DNA of 64,000 bases from an uncultured Pseudomonadota bacterium (GTDB taxonomy: Bacteria > Bdellovibrionota_B > Oligoflexia > Oligoflexales > CAIYRB01), in the NCBI GenBank assembly GCA_903928445.1, contig CAIYRB010000039.1, positions 29,798 through 93,797 on the forward strand. Direction: 5' to 3'. Under the pieces are notes generated by a model. That model did no database searches and had not been told where the DNA came from. It saw only the letters and a program-made list of their open reading frames with translations. The position numbers were made by a program, and so were the translations under genes. Positions 28,142-36,743 of this stretch are shown piece after piece (position 1 is the first letter of the stretch; the number at the start of each line of letters is the position of its first letter).

Positions 28142-29515
28142 TTAGTGTTCAAATGATTGTCCAAGCGACGAGTCAGGTCCGGAGTAGACCTGCCGACCGC
28201 GGTTCCAGGTGGCGACGATGTCAACGGTACGATGTAGTCCGGCGTAGGGGGTCCAGCCGCATTTGGCGACGGTGTCTTGCTGGGTGATGACATGCTCCGA
28301 CGGCACCAATACGGCAAAGTCCGCATCAAAGCCGTTGGCGATCCGTCCTTTTTGGGCAAAGCCAAAGAGCTCTGCGGGACGCGAGGCGCCCATCGCCAAA
28401 GCCGTCGCGAAGGGCAGACCGGTGCGCTTGGCCACGGTCCAAAGCAAGGGGTAAAACAGCTCCACGCCCGGTACGCCGGATGGGGAGGACCCTACCGAGG
28501 CGTACTTCTCGGCTAACAGATGCGGCGCATGGTCGGTGGCGAAGATATCGACCAGACCCTGACCGACTAGTTTGTGTAGCTGCTCGAGCTCGGCCGGAGA
28601 GCGCAGCGGCGGGTTCTTCTTGACGAGAGGGCCAAGTCGGGCATAGTCATCGGTGGAAAACAGCAAATGGTGCGGCGCGACTTCGGCAGTCACTAAGACG
28701 CCCCGAGCCTTGGCCTCTGCGACAAGTTCGATCTCAAGGGGTGTGCTGACATGGGCGATGTGGATCGGGCGCTTGTAGGTGGTGCGCGCCCACTCCAAGA
28801 TCACCCGGGTCGATTGATGCGCCGCAGCCGAGCTACGGATATCCGAGTGGACCTCGAAGGCACTGTTATCTTTGTCTTTTAGCCTGGAGGCCAAGCGTGT
28901 CTGGTTGCAGTCGACGGTGCATTGATCCTCGGAGTGAAAGACCAAGGGCTTGTTGCAAGTCTCCGGAATGCTCCGGGCAAGGGTCTCCAGGTCATCGTAC
29001 ATCAGCTCGCCGGTGGTCCGACCGTAGAAGACCTTCAGGGCGCACACCGGTAGGTCTGACGCCGCCAGCAACTCTCCCACATGGTTGACATTGCCGGCCC
29101 CGACACCGACCAGCAGCTTGAACTCCAAGCCGGAGGCAGCGGCGCGTTCGGCCTTAAATAACACGGCCTCACGGGTCATCGTCGGCGGCAAGGTATTGGG
29201 CATGTCGCAGACGGCCACGACGCCACCACGCCACGCACCCTGGGCCAAGGTGTGCCAATCCTCTTTAGCCGTCAGGCCCGGATCTCGGCTATGCACATGA
29301 ACATCGACAGCCCCTGGCACCAGGGTCAACCCCGCGGCATCGACCAAGGCCTCAGCGGCCAGCGCGCTCAAGTCGGCGGCCGACATCAGCGGACGGCACG
29401 GTCCAGACGCTGCAATAAGCCCCGCCTGCGGCTGCAAGTCACGAAAAATACCGCCAATGATACTAACGCTGAACCATTGTCCGACGGCATCCACTGCATT
29501 GATGATCCGAGCCAT
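28142..29515 (-). CDS. pyrC: Dihydroorotase (class I)
   Basis: 457 residues. It closes carbamoyl-aspartate to dihydroorotate in de novo pyrimidine synthesis. Zn ligands are VDVHVHSRDPG (HxH), the probable carboxylated Lys is in CALKVFYG, and further ligands are in HIAHVST and AEVAPHHLLF, with the catalytic Asp in FATDHAPH. The ATG at 29515 follows AGGGGA. It leads a pair with the exonuclease gene. Uridine kinase, uracil phosphoribosyltransferase and the Urc genes also occur in this window, so pyrimidine metabolism is concentrated here. Confidence 0.92.
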   Translation of the reverse strand: MARIINAVDAVGQWFSVSIIGGIFRDLQPQAGLIAASGPCRPLMSAADLSALAAEALVDAAGLTLVPGAVDVHVHSRDPGLTAKEDWHTLAQGAWRGGVVAVCDMPNTLPPTMTREAVLFKAERAAASGLEFKLLVGVGAGNVNHVGELLAASDLPVCALKVFYGRTTGELMYDDLETLARSIPETCNKPLVFHSEDQCTVDCNQTRLASRLKDKDNSAFEVHSDIRSSAAAHQSTRVILEWARTTYKRPIHIAHVSTPLEIELVAEAKARGVLVTAEVAPHHLLFSTDDYARLGPLVKKNPPLRSPAELEQLHKLVGQGLVDIFATDHAPHLLAEKYASVGSSPSGVPGVELFYPLLWTVAKRTGLPFATALAMGASRPAELFGFAQKGRIANGFDADFAVLVPSEHVITQQDTVAKCGWTPYAGLHRTVDIVATWNRGRQVYSGPDSSLGQSFEH

Positions 29516-29696
29516 AAATCCCCTAGCCTGCTAACATAACGACGGCCACCTTATCTTTTATGAATCCAGCCCGGCAAGGTGGAAGCGGCGCTCCGGTCAT
29601 TTTCATCTCATGTCATCTGGTGACCTCACCTATTGACCTGAGCCACGGGAAAACAGTATTTTAGCCGTCCAAAGCAAACTCACAGGAGGCTCCCAC

Positions 29697-30020
29697 ATGA
29701 GCGCCCAAGACGTCCAAGCAACGATTAAGTCCACCATTGACAGCAACCCCATCGTCCTCTTTATGAAGGGCACTCCAGCAGCGCCACAATGCGGCTTTTC
29801 CGCCCACGTCGTGCAGATCCTCAATTCCTACGGTGTGACCTTTCATGCCGTAGACGTCCTCGCTGACTGGGACATCCGCGAGGGCATCAAGACCTACACC
29901 AATTGGCCGACGGTGCCCCAACTTTATGTCAAGGGCCAGTTCATCGGCGGCTCGGACATCACCGCTGAGATGCACCGTAAAGGTCAGCTTGGCGACGTGT
30001 TAAAAGGCGCCGCCCAGTAA
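29697..30020 (+). CDS. grxD: Monothiol glutaredoxin, Grx4/GrxD type
   Basis: 107 residues. MKGTPAAPQCGFSAHVVQIL has the monothiol CGFS active site. NWPTVPQLYVKGQFIGGSDITAEMHRKGQL holds the cis-Pro and the GG-x-D glutathione-binding motif. The family carries and delivers [2Fe-2S] clusters with glutathione in the cytoplasm. AGGAGG lies about 9 bases before the ATG. It precedes the Cys/Met PLP gene by 33 bases and may share its transcript. Confidence 0.93.
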   Translation: MSAQDVQATIKSTIDSNPIVLFMKGTPAAPQCGFSAHVVQILNSYGVTFHAVDVLADWDIREGIKTYTNWPTVPQLYVKGQFIGGSDITAEMHRKGQLGDVLKGAAQ

Positions 30021-30053
30021 CCACGTCCTGTCGCAATAAATTAAGGTGCACAC

Positions 30054-31199
30054 ATGGCTATCGATCCCAAGAGCTTTACCCAAGTTGTGCACGCCGGCGC
30101 TGAGCCTGACCAGGCCACCGGTGCGATCATGCCGCCAATCTATATGACGTCGACCTTTGTGCAGTCCGAGCCCGGAGTGCATCAAGGCTACGACTATTCG
30201 CGCGCCGACAATCCCACCCGCGAACTCTATGAAAAAGCCCTTGCCAGCATTGAAAGCGCCAACCATGCGCTGGCCTTTGCCTCTGGTCTAGCGGCCGAGC
30301 AAGCGATCATCCAGCTGCTCGATCCAGGCGCTAGAATTCTGGTGTCTGATGACGTTTACGGCGGCACTGGCCGACTGTTTCGTCGGCTGTTTGCTCGGTA
30401 CAATCTTGATTTTCAGTTTATCGACTTGAGCGACGACAGCGTGGTCAAGGCCGCAGCGACAGCGCCGACCAAGCTGATCTGGCTGGAAACGCCGTCCAAC
30501 CCGACGATGAAGGTGATCGACATCGCCAAGCTGGCCAAGGTGGCCAAGGCCCAGGGCGCACTCTTAGTCGTCGACAACACCTTTGCCTCGCCGATCTTTC
30601 AGTCTCCCCTGGCCCTCGGTGCGGACATCGTCGTCCACAGCACGACCAAGTACATCGGTGGCCATTCCGACATGATCGGCGGCGCCTTGATGGTCAACGA
30701 CGCCAAGCTGTTTGAGCAGCTTAAGTTTATTCAATTCGCGGCTGGCGCTGTACCGGCGCCGCTTGAGTGCTTTCTGCTGCATCGGAGCATCAAGACGCTG
30801 GCGGTCAGGATGCAGCAGCATGAAAAAAATGCCCTCGCGGTAGCAAACTTTCTGCAGACCCATAAACAGGTGAAGAAGGTTTACTATCCGGGCCTGAGCA
30901 GTCACCCCGGTTACGATATCGCCTGCAGGCAGATGCGGGGTTTTTCTGGCATGGTGAGCTTTGATCACCGTGGCAGCTACGCCGACGTCGTCGCATTTTT
31001 GCAGAAGCTGCGGGTTTTTACCTTGGCCGAGAGTCTGGGTGGCGTTGAATCACTGGTGAATCACCCCGAAAAGATGACCCACGCCTCGGTCCCCGAGGAG
31101 CTTCGGCGCAAGTTGGGCATTGGACCGCAGATGATTCGGCTATCGGTCGGGATTGAGGCTGCGGACGATTTGCTTGCAGACTTGGCGCAGGCGCTTTAG
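30054..31199 (+). CDS. Trans-sulfuration PLP enzyme (cystathionine gamma-synthase/lyase family)
   Basis: 381 residues of the Cys/Met metabolism PLP family. YDYSRADNPTRELYEKALASIE, FASGLAAEQAIIQLL and LIWLETPSNPTMKVIDI are present. The PLP Lys is in HSTTKYIGGHSDMIGG, and the C-terminal SLGGVESLVNHPEKMTHAS matches cystathionine gamma-lyases and synthases. Synthase, beta-lyase and gamma-lyase activities cannot be separated with certainty by eye; a gamma-synthase/gamma-lyase role is likeliest. AAGGTG lies upstream of the ATG. It follows grxD closely. Confidence 0.88.
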   Translation: MAIDPKSFTQVVHAGAEPDQATGAIMPPIYMTSTFVQSEPGVHQGYDYSRADNPTRELYEKALASIESANHALAFASGLAAEQAIIQLLDPGARILVSDDVYGGTGRLFRRLFARYNLDFQFIDLSDDSVVKAAATAPTKLIWLETPSNPTMKVIDIAKLAKVAKAQGALLVVDNTFASPIFQSPLALGADIVVHSTTKYIGGHSDMIGGALMVNDAKLFEQLKFIQFAAGAVPAPLECFLLHRSIKTLAVRMQQHEKNALAVANFLQTHKQVKKVYYPGLSSHPGYDIACRQMRGFSGMVSFDHRGSYADVVAFLQKLRVFTLAESLGGVESLVNHPEKMTHASVPEELRRKLGIGPQMIRLSVGIEAADDLLADLAQAL

Positions 31200-31619
31200 G
31201 ACCTCGGCCCTTTCCGTGCTTAGCGATCTGAATACTGGTGACAAGTAACAGCGCGCTCATCTGGGCCGCCTTGTCGGCATCGGCTAGACGCTTTTCATGA
31301 AAAGCCTGTTGCCTAGTCTGCTGCAGTGCCCCAGTCGGCCCACAAATTTTCATTCACGGATCTAGGGTCATGATTCAATTTCAAAACTTCCATATTGACG
31401 CGATTCGCAAAGGCTCGCTTAAAGCTTCCGTAACCATATGACATTAATATGTAATTTTAAGAACAAAAAATAACTCAAGATGCGCGGGCAAGCGGCCGAT
31501 AAAAATTGGTCCTCGGTCGCAAACCTATATTTTCGATAGGCACACCATGAACCGTCAATTGCGTGGTCGCCTATGGTGCGAGCGGGCCGTCTTGCTAAAG
31601 ATGAAGTAAGGAGCCGGTC
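31200..31619. other. Intergenic region, AT-rich, no gene seen
   Basis: 420 bases between the PLP enzyme and the TTG-started hypothetical gene. GC falls sharply from about 31340 (for example AATATGTAATTTTAAGAAC), unlike the flanking genes, which suggests the start of an acquired segment. No RNA gene, terminator with a clear stem, or convincing reading frame was found. Confidence 0.4.
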
Positions 31620-32015
31620 TTGGGAGCGTTGGCAAAAGAAAATCACATTGAGCTGTTCGTCAGCGCTGAGGCATTTGACCAGCGCGTGGGAATGATTAGA
31701 AATTATTGGGAGCTAAAGTGGCTCGGGTTCGAATTGAGCAATTTCGCAGGTATGTTTACGGAAGATGAATTGCCGGATTTGCAAGGATTTATCCATGAAA
31801 ATCCTGAGTACCACATCGTCACCAACGTCTCTTCAGGGCGCTATGTGAACAAGTATGTGCCACAGAATCGGCTCTATTTTCTGGCAAATGGGGACCGGAA
31901 TCCATGCCTTGTTTTGAATCACCTCATCGATCCAATGGCGCCTCTAATCCACGAAGACATGGTCCGCGAGACTCTTGCCGTGTTGAAGAATATCAAAAAT
32001 CGTGACCAGGGATAG
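31620..32015 (+). CDS. Hypothetical protein
   Basis: 131 residues, not recognised. It has a charged helical N-terminus and a compact alpha/beta look (ENPEYHIVTNVSSGRYVNKYVPQNRLYFLANGDRNPCLVLNHLIDP). No signal peptide or membrane helix. The start is TTG at 31620, supported by AAGGAG 6 bases upstream. GC is lower than in neighbouring genes, consistent with transfer. Its last 72 bases overlap the 3' end of the opposite-strand gene 31944-32285. Confidence 0.45.
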   Translation: MGALAKENHIELFVSAEAFDQRVGMIRNYWELKWLGFELSNFAGMFTEDELPDLQGFIHENPEYHIVTNVSSGRYVNKYVPQNRLYFLANGDRNPCLVLNHLIDPMAPLIHEDMVRETLAVLKNIKNRDQG

Positions 32016-32285
32016 CTGCTCCATTTCACACTGGACCTCGTCTCGACTCAGCATCCTAAAATGATTGGCTGAGTCGATCTCCCAAACGCGCACGATCAGT
32101 GGCAATGGCTCTTGGCGTAGTAGTTCACGCGACAGCAGGTACTGCAGGAGCGCATAAGAGTCGAAATGATCTGACTTCGAATACTGGAGGTACTTCCCAT
32201 CCAGCTCCGCGATGTTTTCTGTTGAATAAGTAAAAATCGATTTGCCGCTTCGTGTCGTGCCCACGTGCTGGGCGGGGAGTCTCAT
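31944..32285 (-). CDS. Hypothetical protein, convergent and overlapping
   Basis: 113 residues from the ATG at 32285 (GGAG 9 bases upstream; in-frame ATG 32294 and GTG 32300 are alternatives). Not recognised. Segments such as RSGKSIFTYSTENIAELDGKYLQ and LLRQEPLPLIVRVWEIDSANHFRML look like a real small folded protein rather than chance. No signal peptide. It overlaps the 3' end of the plus-strand hypothetical by 72 bases. The tail-to-tail pair could be a small two-gene module, but this rests on arrangement only. Confidence 0.4.
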   Translation of the reverse strand: MRLPAQHVGTTRSGKSIFTYSTENIAELDGKYLQYSKSDHFDSYALLQYLLSRELLRQEPLPLIVRVWEIDSANHFRMLSRDEVQCEMEQLSLVTIFDILQHGKSLADHVFVD

Positions 32286-32508
32286 ACTGCGCATCTCCAC
32301 TAAAGAGCATCAACCAAAGCCTTTAGGTAGACGACAGACAATAACGTTACCAACGACATGCCTCGGCTTAGGCTCGATGTCGGCGTGCGACGCTATCGAC
32401 CCGACTCGTGGGTCATCAAGAGCTACGGGGTAGCAGCCTCTGTTGGTAGGTTTCAGGTTCTGCAGCCATTATTTCGACGGCGCACGAAGCGCTTTGGTCA
32501 CTATCCGG

Positions 32509-33177
32509 CTAACGCTGGCTAAACTCGCCAGGGTGCGCCAGCCAAGATTTTGCCGTCCCAGCTAGCATGTCCACCGCTCGACTGTTGTAGTCCATCCAGC
32601 TAACGATGATATCGGCCACATGCTTTTGCGGCGCGACAAAGGTGTCGTGCATCACCTTGACCGTCTCCAAGTATTGCTTGATGACCCCCTCGACGCTGCG
32701 CCCACGCTCACTGATGTCGCGCCGCAGACGACGGATAAAGCGCACATCATCATCGACGTCGACGTAGACCGACAGATCACACAGGGCTCGGATCTCCGCC
32801 CAATGCAGCGACAAGATCCCGTCCAGGATGATGACCGGCGCCGGCTGCAGTAAGACCGTCGGCTCGACGCGCGTGTGCGTCGCGAAGTCATAGGTCGGGC
32901 GTTCGATGGACTGCCCGGCCGAGAGCGCCGCCAAGTGGCGGTGCAGGAGGTCGGTATCGAAGGCCTGCGGATGATCGAAGTTGCGGCGGTCGCGGTCCTC
33001 TTTTGCCAGGTGCGACAGGTCGCTGTAGTAATGATCGAGCTGGATCACCAAGATGCCAGCGTCCCCGCAGGACTCACGCAGGCGTCCGACCAGGGTGGTT
33101 TTACCGGAGCCGGAGCCGCCGCTGACGGCGATGACCTTGGGTTTTCTCACCAAGGTCTGGGGGGAGGTCGAGGGCAT
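32509..33177 (-). CDS. udk: Uridine kinase-like P-loop kinase
   Basis: 222 residues. The P-loop is IAVSGGSGSGKTTL. FDHPQAFDTDLLHRHLAAL and PTYDFATHTRVEP are the uridine-binding region of the Udk/PRK family, and VIILDGILSLHWAEI and DVDDDVRFIRRLRRDISERGRS follow. It phosphorylates uridine/cytidine with ATP or GTP (salvage). The ATG at 33177 has AGGAG 7 bases upstream; the longer frame would read through the G-rich repeat and give an unlikely proline run. Its upstream region is one copy of the 134-bp direct repeat, the other lying before the urc operon. Confidence 0.85.
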   Translation of the reverse strand: MPSTSPQTLVRKPKVIAVSGGSGSGKTTLVGRLRESCGDAGILVIQLDHYYSDLSHLAKEDRDRRNFDHPQAFDTDLLHRHLAALSAGQSIERPTYDFATHTRVEPTVLLQPAPVIILDGILSLHWAEIRALCDLSVYVDVDDDVRFIRRLRRDISERGRSVEGVIKQYLETVKVMHDTFVAPQKHVADIIVSWMDYNSRAVDMLAGTAKSWLAHPGEFSQR

Positions 33178-33195
33178 CACGTAGCTCCTGATCAC

Positions 33196-33329
33196 GGAGG
33201 GGGGAGGGGGCGGGGGAGACCCGCAAAAAAAGGATGTTCTTGCCGAACCGTGCAATAATTACAAGAATGGTTTGATCACACCACCCATTTCAAAGCCTTG
33301 CTGCTTAAGCACGTTCGTGGTCAGAGCCG
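33196..33329 (+). repeat. Direct repeat copy 1 (long target-site duplication)
   Basis: 134 bases nearly identical to 36860-36994 (one length change in an A-tract and one G/A difference). It starts with runs of 6, 5 and 5 G, then GAGACCCGC, and ends GTTCGTGGTCAGAGCCG. It abuts the left inverted end of the IS1634-like element and lies 18 bases upstream of the udk start codon. Confidence 0.8.
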
Positions 33330-33435
33330 CCCGAGTTTCTCACCTCTGAGCCCAAACCCCTTGATATTACTGCGGTGGGCAGCAAAAAAAGGCCGTAAGT
33401 GCAGGGCTCACGCACTTAAATTGCCGGCCATGCCG

Positions 33436-33555
33436 TTAGTCTAAAATTTCTGCGCCTCCATAACTCTGCGCTTCTGTGGCTGAATTTAATGAACGTACGA
33501 CCCTGCGAATGGCCAGTTTGGAGCCCGAGAAGTTGAGCTCGTTTACCAACGACAT
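33436..33555 (-). pseudogene. Possible C-terminal tail of the IS transposase
   Basis: A 39-codon minus-strand frame near the left inverted end (includes VNELNFSGSKLAIRRVVRSL) ends 90 bases inside the element. Position and style fit the last residues of the transposase whose DDE-E region lies at the right end. The match is too short to be sure. Confidence 0.3.
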
Positions 33556-33776
33556 GGGTGGACACCTGTTAGACCCTGCCGCTCAACACCTGAGCAAGAT
33601 TGCCAAGCGCTGACCACCGCCTCCATCGTCCCTTCACCGCCGTCGGCCATGGGGAAGCAATGGACCGTGGCATCGGGCACCACGGCTCTGATACCAATCT
33701 CCATGGCCTGGCACACCTGCGGTGAGCTGAGGCTACCCTTAAACGAATCGGGTGCGACGAGGATGCGAAGCGTCAT
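33543..33776 (-). pseudogene. Glycerate kinase, N-terminal fragment
   Basis: The first ~58 residues (LRILVAPDSFKGSLSSPQVC...VPDATVHCFPMADGGEGTMEAVVSAW) match the start of family GlxK glycerate kinases, including the conserved APDSFKGS and MADGGEGT motifs. The similarity then ends abruptly and a stop follows 19 residues later. The complete enzyme has about 375 residues, so this is a remnant. The break sits beside the probable transposase tail, consistent with disruption by the mobile element. Confidence 0.75.
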
Positions 33777-33838
33777 AACAACGGCTGGCCTCAGAGTGTC
33801 TGGACTCAGGCCATCCTATGCAAAAGACCGTGTCGCTG

Positions 33839-34825
33839 CTACAGCTGAGTCGGCATCGCGCCAAAGCTCACCACTTGGCCGTTGGCATTGAGGGCAAAGG
33901 CGCCGCTTAAGAAGTCGCGGATGTGCGGTAACCAATCATCTGCCGTCTCTTGATGGAAGCCGACGACGACGATGCGCTCTTCGCCACTGGCCTGCGCTTC
34001 GGCCAGGTTGGCCTTGAGCACGGTGAGCATCTGCGCTCCGCTCATATAATCAGCCAGGCAACCATTATCGGGTACTTCGAGGAGTGCGCCGTGTTTCGTG
34101 GTAAGCAGGTAGGGCTGACTGGTTTGGGTGATGCCAGTCCAGGTTTGGACCGCCCATTGATAGAGCGGGTAATTGTAGAGTCTAGCGTGCAGAAACTCGG
34201 CAGGAACCGCTGAACTGTCGCTGACGATGCCATTGGCGGTGAGCGCATTGCTGACTCGCTGACTGAGCATCCAGCCACCGGCGCGAAAGTGTTGGGCGCG
34301 ACCAAAGCCGTGCGACGATAAGGTGTCGATCGAGAACTTGATCACCTGGCTCAACTCAGCCTCGCTGTAGGCTCGGATCGGAATGGAGTGGCCGCAGTCC
34401 GAGGCGCATTCTGCGTCGGTCAGTGGCTTGCCACCTGGATTCCAATTGGGTTGATTACGAAAGGTGACGCCGGCGGCGGTAAACAAAGACTGCCAGCCAT
34501 GGATGTGCAGGCCCAACTGGTCGATCGGTAGCAGGGTGCTGCGGATGGTGTCGGTCGTCTGCTCGGCGTTGGCACCGCTCTTAAAGTAATAGGCGGCATT
34601 GAGGTAGTGGAGGATGGGCAGTGTTGGATAGTCTTGGCGCAGCTGCTGCATCGCAGCGATGTTGGATGGGTTTAGGTTTCGCCCTTCCCAGTCGACGGTC
34701 ATGATGACGTGGACCAAAGGCGACTTGTTAGGCGTTGCTTTGAGCGCGGTCGGTGCAATCAGGGTTGTTAACGCTAGGGCCGATATCGTTAAAACGCGGG
34801 AGCTTAGCGAAGGACGTAGGTTCAA
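33839..34825 (-). CDS. Secreted polysaccharide-deacetylase-like protein
   Basis: 328 residues. A signal peptide (VLTISALALTTLIAPTALKA) precedes a NodB-like TIM-barrel: MTVDWEG carries the catalytic or metal Asp, LGLHIHGW has HxH in place of the usual H-x(3-4)-H, FRAGGWMLS is the arginine motif, and a late VVVGFHQETADDW provides a His. These suggest a metal-dependent deacetylase or a distant relative acting outside the cytoplasm. It lies inside the IS1634-like element, intact, in the same direction as the glycerate kinase fragment. Confidence 0.6.
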   Translation of the reverse strand: MNLRPSLSSRVLTISALALTTLIAPTALKATPNKSPLVHVIMTVDWEGRNLNPSNIAAMQQLRQDYPTLPILHYLNAAYYFKSGANAEQTTDTIRSTLLPIDQLGLHIHGWQSLFTAAGVTFRNQPNWNPGGKPLTDAECASDCGHSIPIRAYSEAELSQVIKFSIDTLSSHGFGRAQHFRAGGWMLSQRVSNALTANGIVSDSSAVPAEFLHARLYNYPLYQWAVQTWTGITQTSQPYLLTTKHGALLEVPDNGCLADYMSGAQMLTVLKANLAEAQASGEERIVVVGFHQETADDWLPHIRDFLSGAFALNANGQVVSFGAMPTQL

Positions 34826-35180
34826 GGGATACTCCTTTTGCGGTCATTGGCAGGTGCGAGTCGGTGTTATCATTAAATGATGTTTAGATGTCAAGTTTGA
34901 CAAAAATATTAATATATTTAGTTTATTGTGTGGTTTGCCGCGCCGCGCCGCGCCGGGCTGGCGTGCCTATCCCAACCTAATGCCCCTCGTTGGCAACTGT
35001 GCGTCCTTGGTCCGGCGGCCCTCAACCCAGCCGCCTAGGTCTCGGACATGTTCTAAGTCCCCTCTGCGCAGGCCTGGTCCGGTCCGCACTCCAGCCAGGA
35101 AAGGCTTGAAAATGCTGAGAAAAGATGTACCATGCACTTGATCCGTGAAATTTCCGGATATTCCACGACACTGGTGCGGC
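34826..35180. other. Gap with a fragment resembling the downstream ATPase gene
   Basis: 34870-34922 is very AT-rich and likely holds the promoter of the minus-strand deacetylase gene. A GCCGC pentamer run (about 34938-34955) is followed by GCGTGCCTATCCCAACCTAA (34961-34980), almost identical to 35528-35547 in the ATPase gene (the RAYPNLM segment). The flanking sequence does not continue the match. No other gene is supported. Confidence 0.4.
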
Positions 35181-36329
35181 ATGATCCACAGAACGCTTAA
35201 TATTCCGAAATTATTAGAGAAAAGCTCTCAATTCCTACTAGGGGCCAGGGGCACGGGCAAGAGCTCTCTCATTCGTCATAGCTTAGACGGAATGGCCGCC
35301 GACTATATCGACCTCCTTGATTCGCGGACCTATCTGCGCCTGCAAAACGAGCCTTATCAATTGTCTGCCATGATCCACGAGTCGATCGTGATCATCGATG
35401 AGATTCAACGGATACCGGAACTACTCAATGAAGTTCACCGGCTCATCGAGAATGAAGGTAAACGTTTTTTATTAACCGGAAGTAGCGCGCGCAAGTTACG
35501 CAAGTCAGGAAGCAATCTGCTGGCCGGGCGTGCTTATCCCAACCTCATGTGCCCGCTGACTTGGAGCGAACTCGACGCTGCTGGCACATTCGATTTGCAG
35601 CGCTATCTGCAGCGTGGCGGACTGCCGCGCGCTTACCTTGAGGACGATGCTCGAGACTTTCTCTATGCCTATGTGGATACCTATCTCAAGGAGGAGATTC
35701 AAGCTGAGGCCCTGGTGCGAAATCTGGTCAATTATGCTCGTTTTCTTGAGCAGGCGGCTCTGTGCAACGGTCAGATTCTAAACTACACCAAGATTGCACA
35801 GGACGCACAGCTGGCGCCCAATACCGTCCGCGACTACTATCAAATCCTCGAGGACACCTTGCTCGGATTTCTGGTGCCCCCCTGGACCAAGTCCAAGAAG
35901 AGAAAAGCTGTCAGCACAGCCAAGTTCTATTTTTTTGACCTAGGAATCATGCACGCCTTGAACCAGGTGGAGAATCTCCCGCCGGTCGGCGAGTTATTTG
36001 GCAGGGCCTTTGAGCACTTTATCGCTCAGGAGATACGCGCCTATCTTGCATATCATAAAGTTCGTCAGACCTTGGGCTTTTGGCGCACCAAGCACCAGCA
36101 GGAGGTCGACTTTGTCATCGGTGACCAGGTGGCGATCGAAGTTAAAAGTGCCCAGAGAGTGAGCGAACGGGATCATGCGGGACTGGTGACCATCGGCGAG
36201 GAACAAACCTGGTCGCGGCGTCTTGTCATCTCCCAGGACCCACAGCGGATGCGTTTTGCTAGTGGCATCGAACATCTGCACTGGCGCGACTTCCTCGGAG
36301 ACTTATGGGCGCATCAAGTCCTGCGGTGA
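35181..36329 (+). CDS. AAA+ ATPase with DUF4143 (AAA_14-DUF4143 family)
   Basis: 382 residues from the ATG at 35181; the longer frame adds 12 residues with no ribosome site. Walker A is GARGTGKSSLIR and Walker B is SIVIIDEIQRIPELLNEV, with the sensor RFLLTGSSARKLRK. GRAYPNLMCPLTWSEL follows. The C-terminal DUF4143 region (DLGIMHALNQ, FGRAFEHFIAQEI, EVDFVIGDQVAIEVKSAQ) has a D-x(n)-EVK pattern like PD-(D/E)XK nuclease folds. The family is widespread and mobile; its function is not established, with defence or DNA-processing roles proposed. It lies within the IS-bounded segment. Confidence 0.8.
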   Translation: MIHRTLNIPKLLEKSSQFLLGARGTGKSSLIRHSLDGMAADYIDLLDSRTYLRLQNEPYQLSAMIHESIVIIDEIQRIPELLNEVHRLIENEGKRFLLTGSSARKLRKSGSNLLAGRAYPNLMCPLTWSELDAAGTFDLQRYLQRGGLPRAYLEDDARDFLYAYVDTYLKEEIQAEALVRNLVNYARFLEQAALCNGQILNYTKIAQDAQLAPNTVRDYYQILEDTLLGFLVPPWTKSKKRKAVSTAKFYFFDLGIMHALNQVENLPPVGELFGRAFEHFIAQEIRAYLAYHKVRQTLGFWRTKHQQEVDFVIGDQVAIEVKSAQRVSERDHAGLVTIGEEQTWSRRLVISQDPQRMRFASGIEHLHWRDFLGDLWAHQVLR

Positions 36330-36743
36330 GCGACAGCGTGAATCCGCGCACGTGCTCCGCAGCTGACTCATCAGGGACTGCGCGTTTCTCGGCAAGCAAG
36401 TGGGACGGCTGCGTTGAGGGCCGCCTGACCGGGGAGGCGCCGTTTTGAGCTCGCGGAAGGCGTTTTCCACGCCATGCTTGCCCTTGTCATGCTGGACGAT
36501 GTCGGCGGCGGATACGACAAAGTTGAGTTGGTTGTGCTTCTCGACATGATCGGTGATGTAGACGAGCAGGCCGTCGGTGCGCTTGTCCAGTTCGATCTTT
36601 GCGCGGTTGATCTCGCCTTCGATCTTGAAGGATTGCGCCTTCTTTTCGTGCGCGCTTGTCAGCGGTAAAGTTGTCAACAGTATACCGTCAGCTTGGCTGA
36701 TGTATCCCGCGGTACTGTAGGTGTTCAAGGAAGTTACCGACAA
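36303..36743 (-). pseudogene. IS1634-family transposase fragment (C-proximal catalytic part)
   Basis: About 147 codons from a TTG. KIELDKRTDGLLVYITDH and the later HGVENAFRELKT resemble the end of the DDE domain of IS1634/IS4-superfamily transposases, where E-x-x-FR-x-LK carries the catalytic Glu. The N-terminal two-thirds (first two Asp) are absent, and homology ends after FRELKT, 26 bases before overlapping the ATPase stop. A complete transposase would be about 500 residues, so this copy is dead. Confidence 0.65.

Noticed and set aside
31715..31740. GGTTCGAAT resembling a tRNA T-loop
   Set aside because: No acceptor stem or anticodon arm can be drawn around it, and it lies inside the hypothetical gene at 31620.
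32359..32520. A 54-codon plus-strand frame rich in Arg just downstream of udk's stop
   Set aside because: No ribosome site, no recognisable domain, and it runs into the antisense of udk; probably chance.
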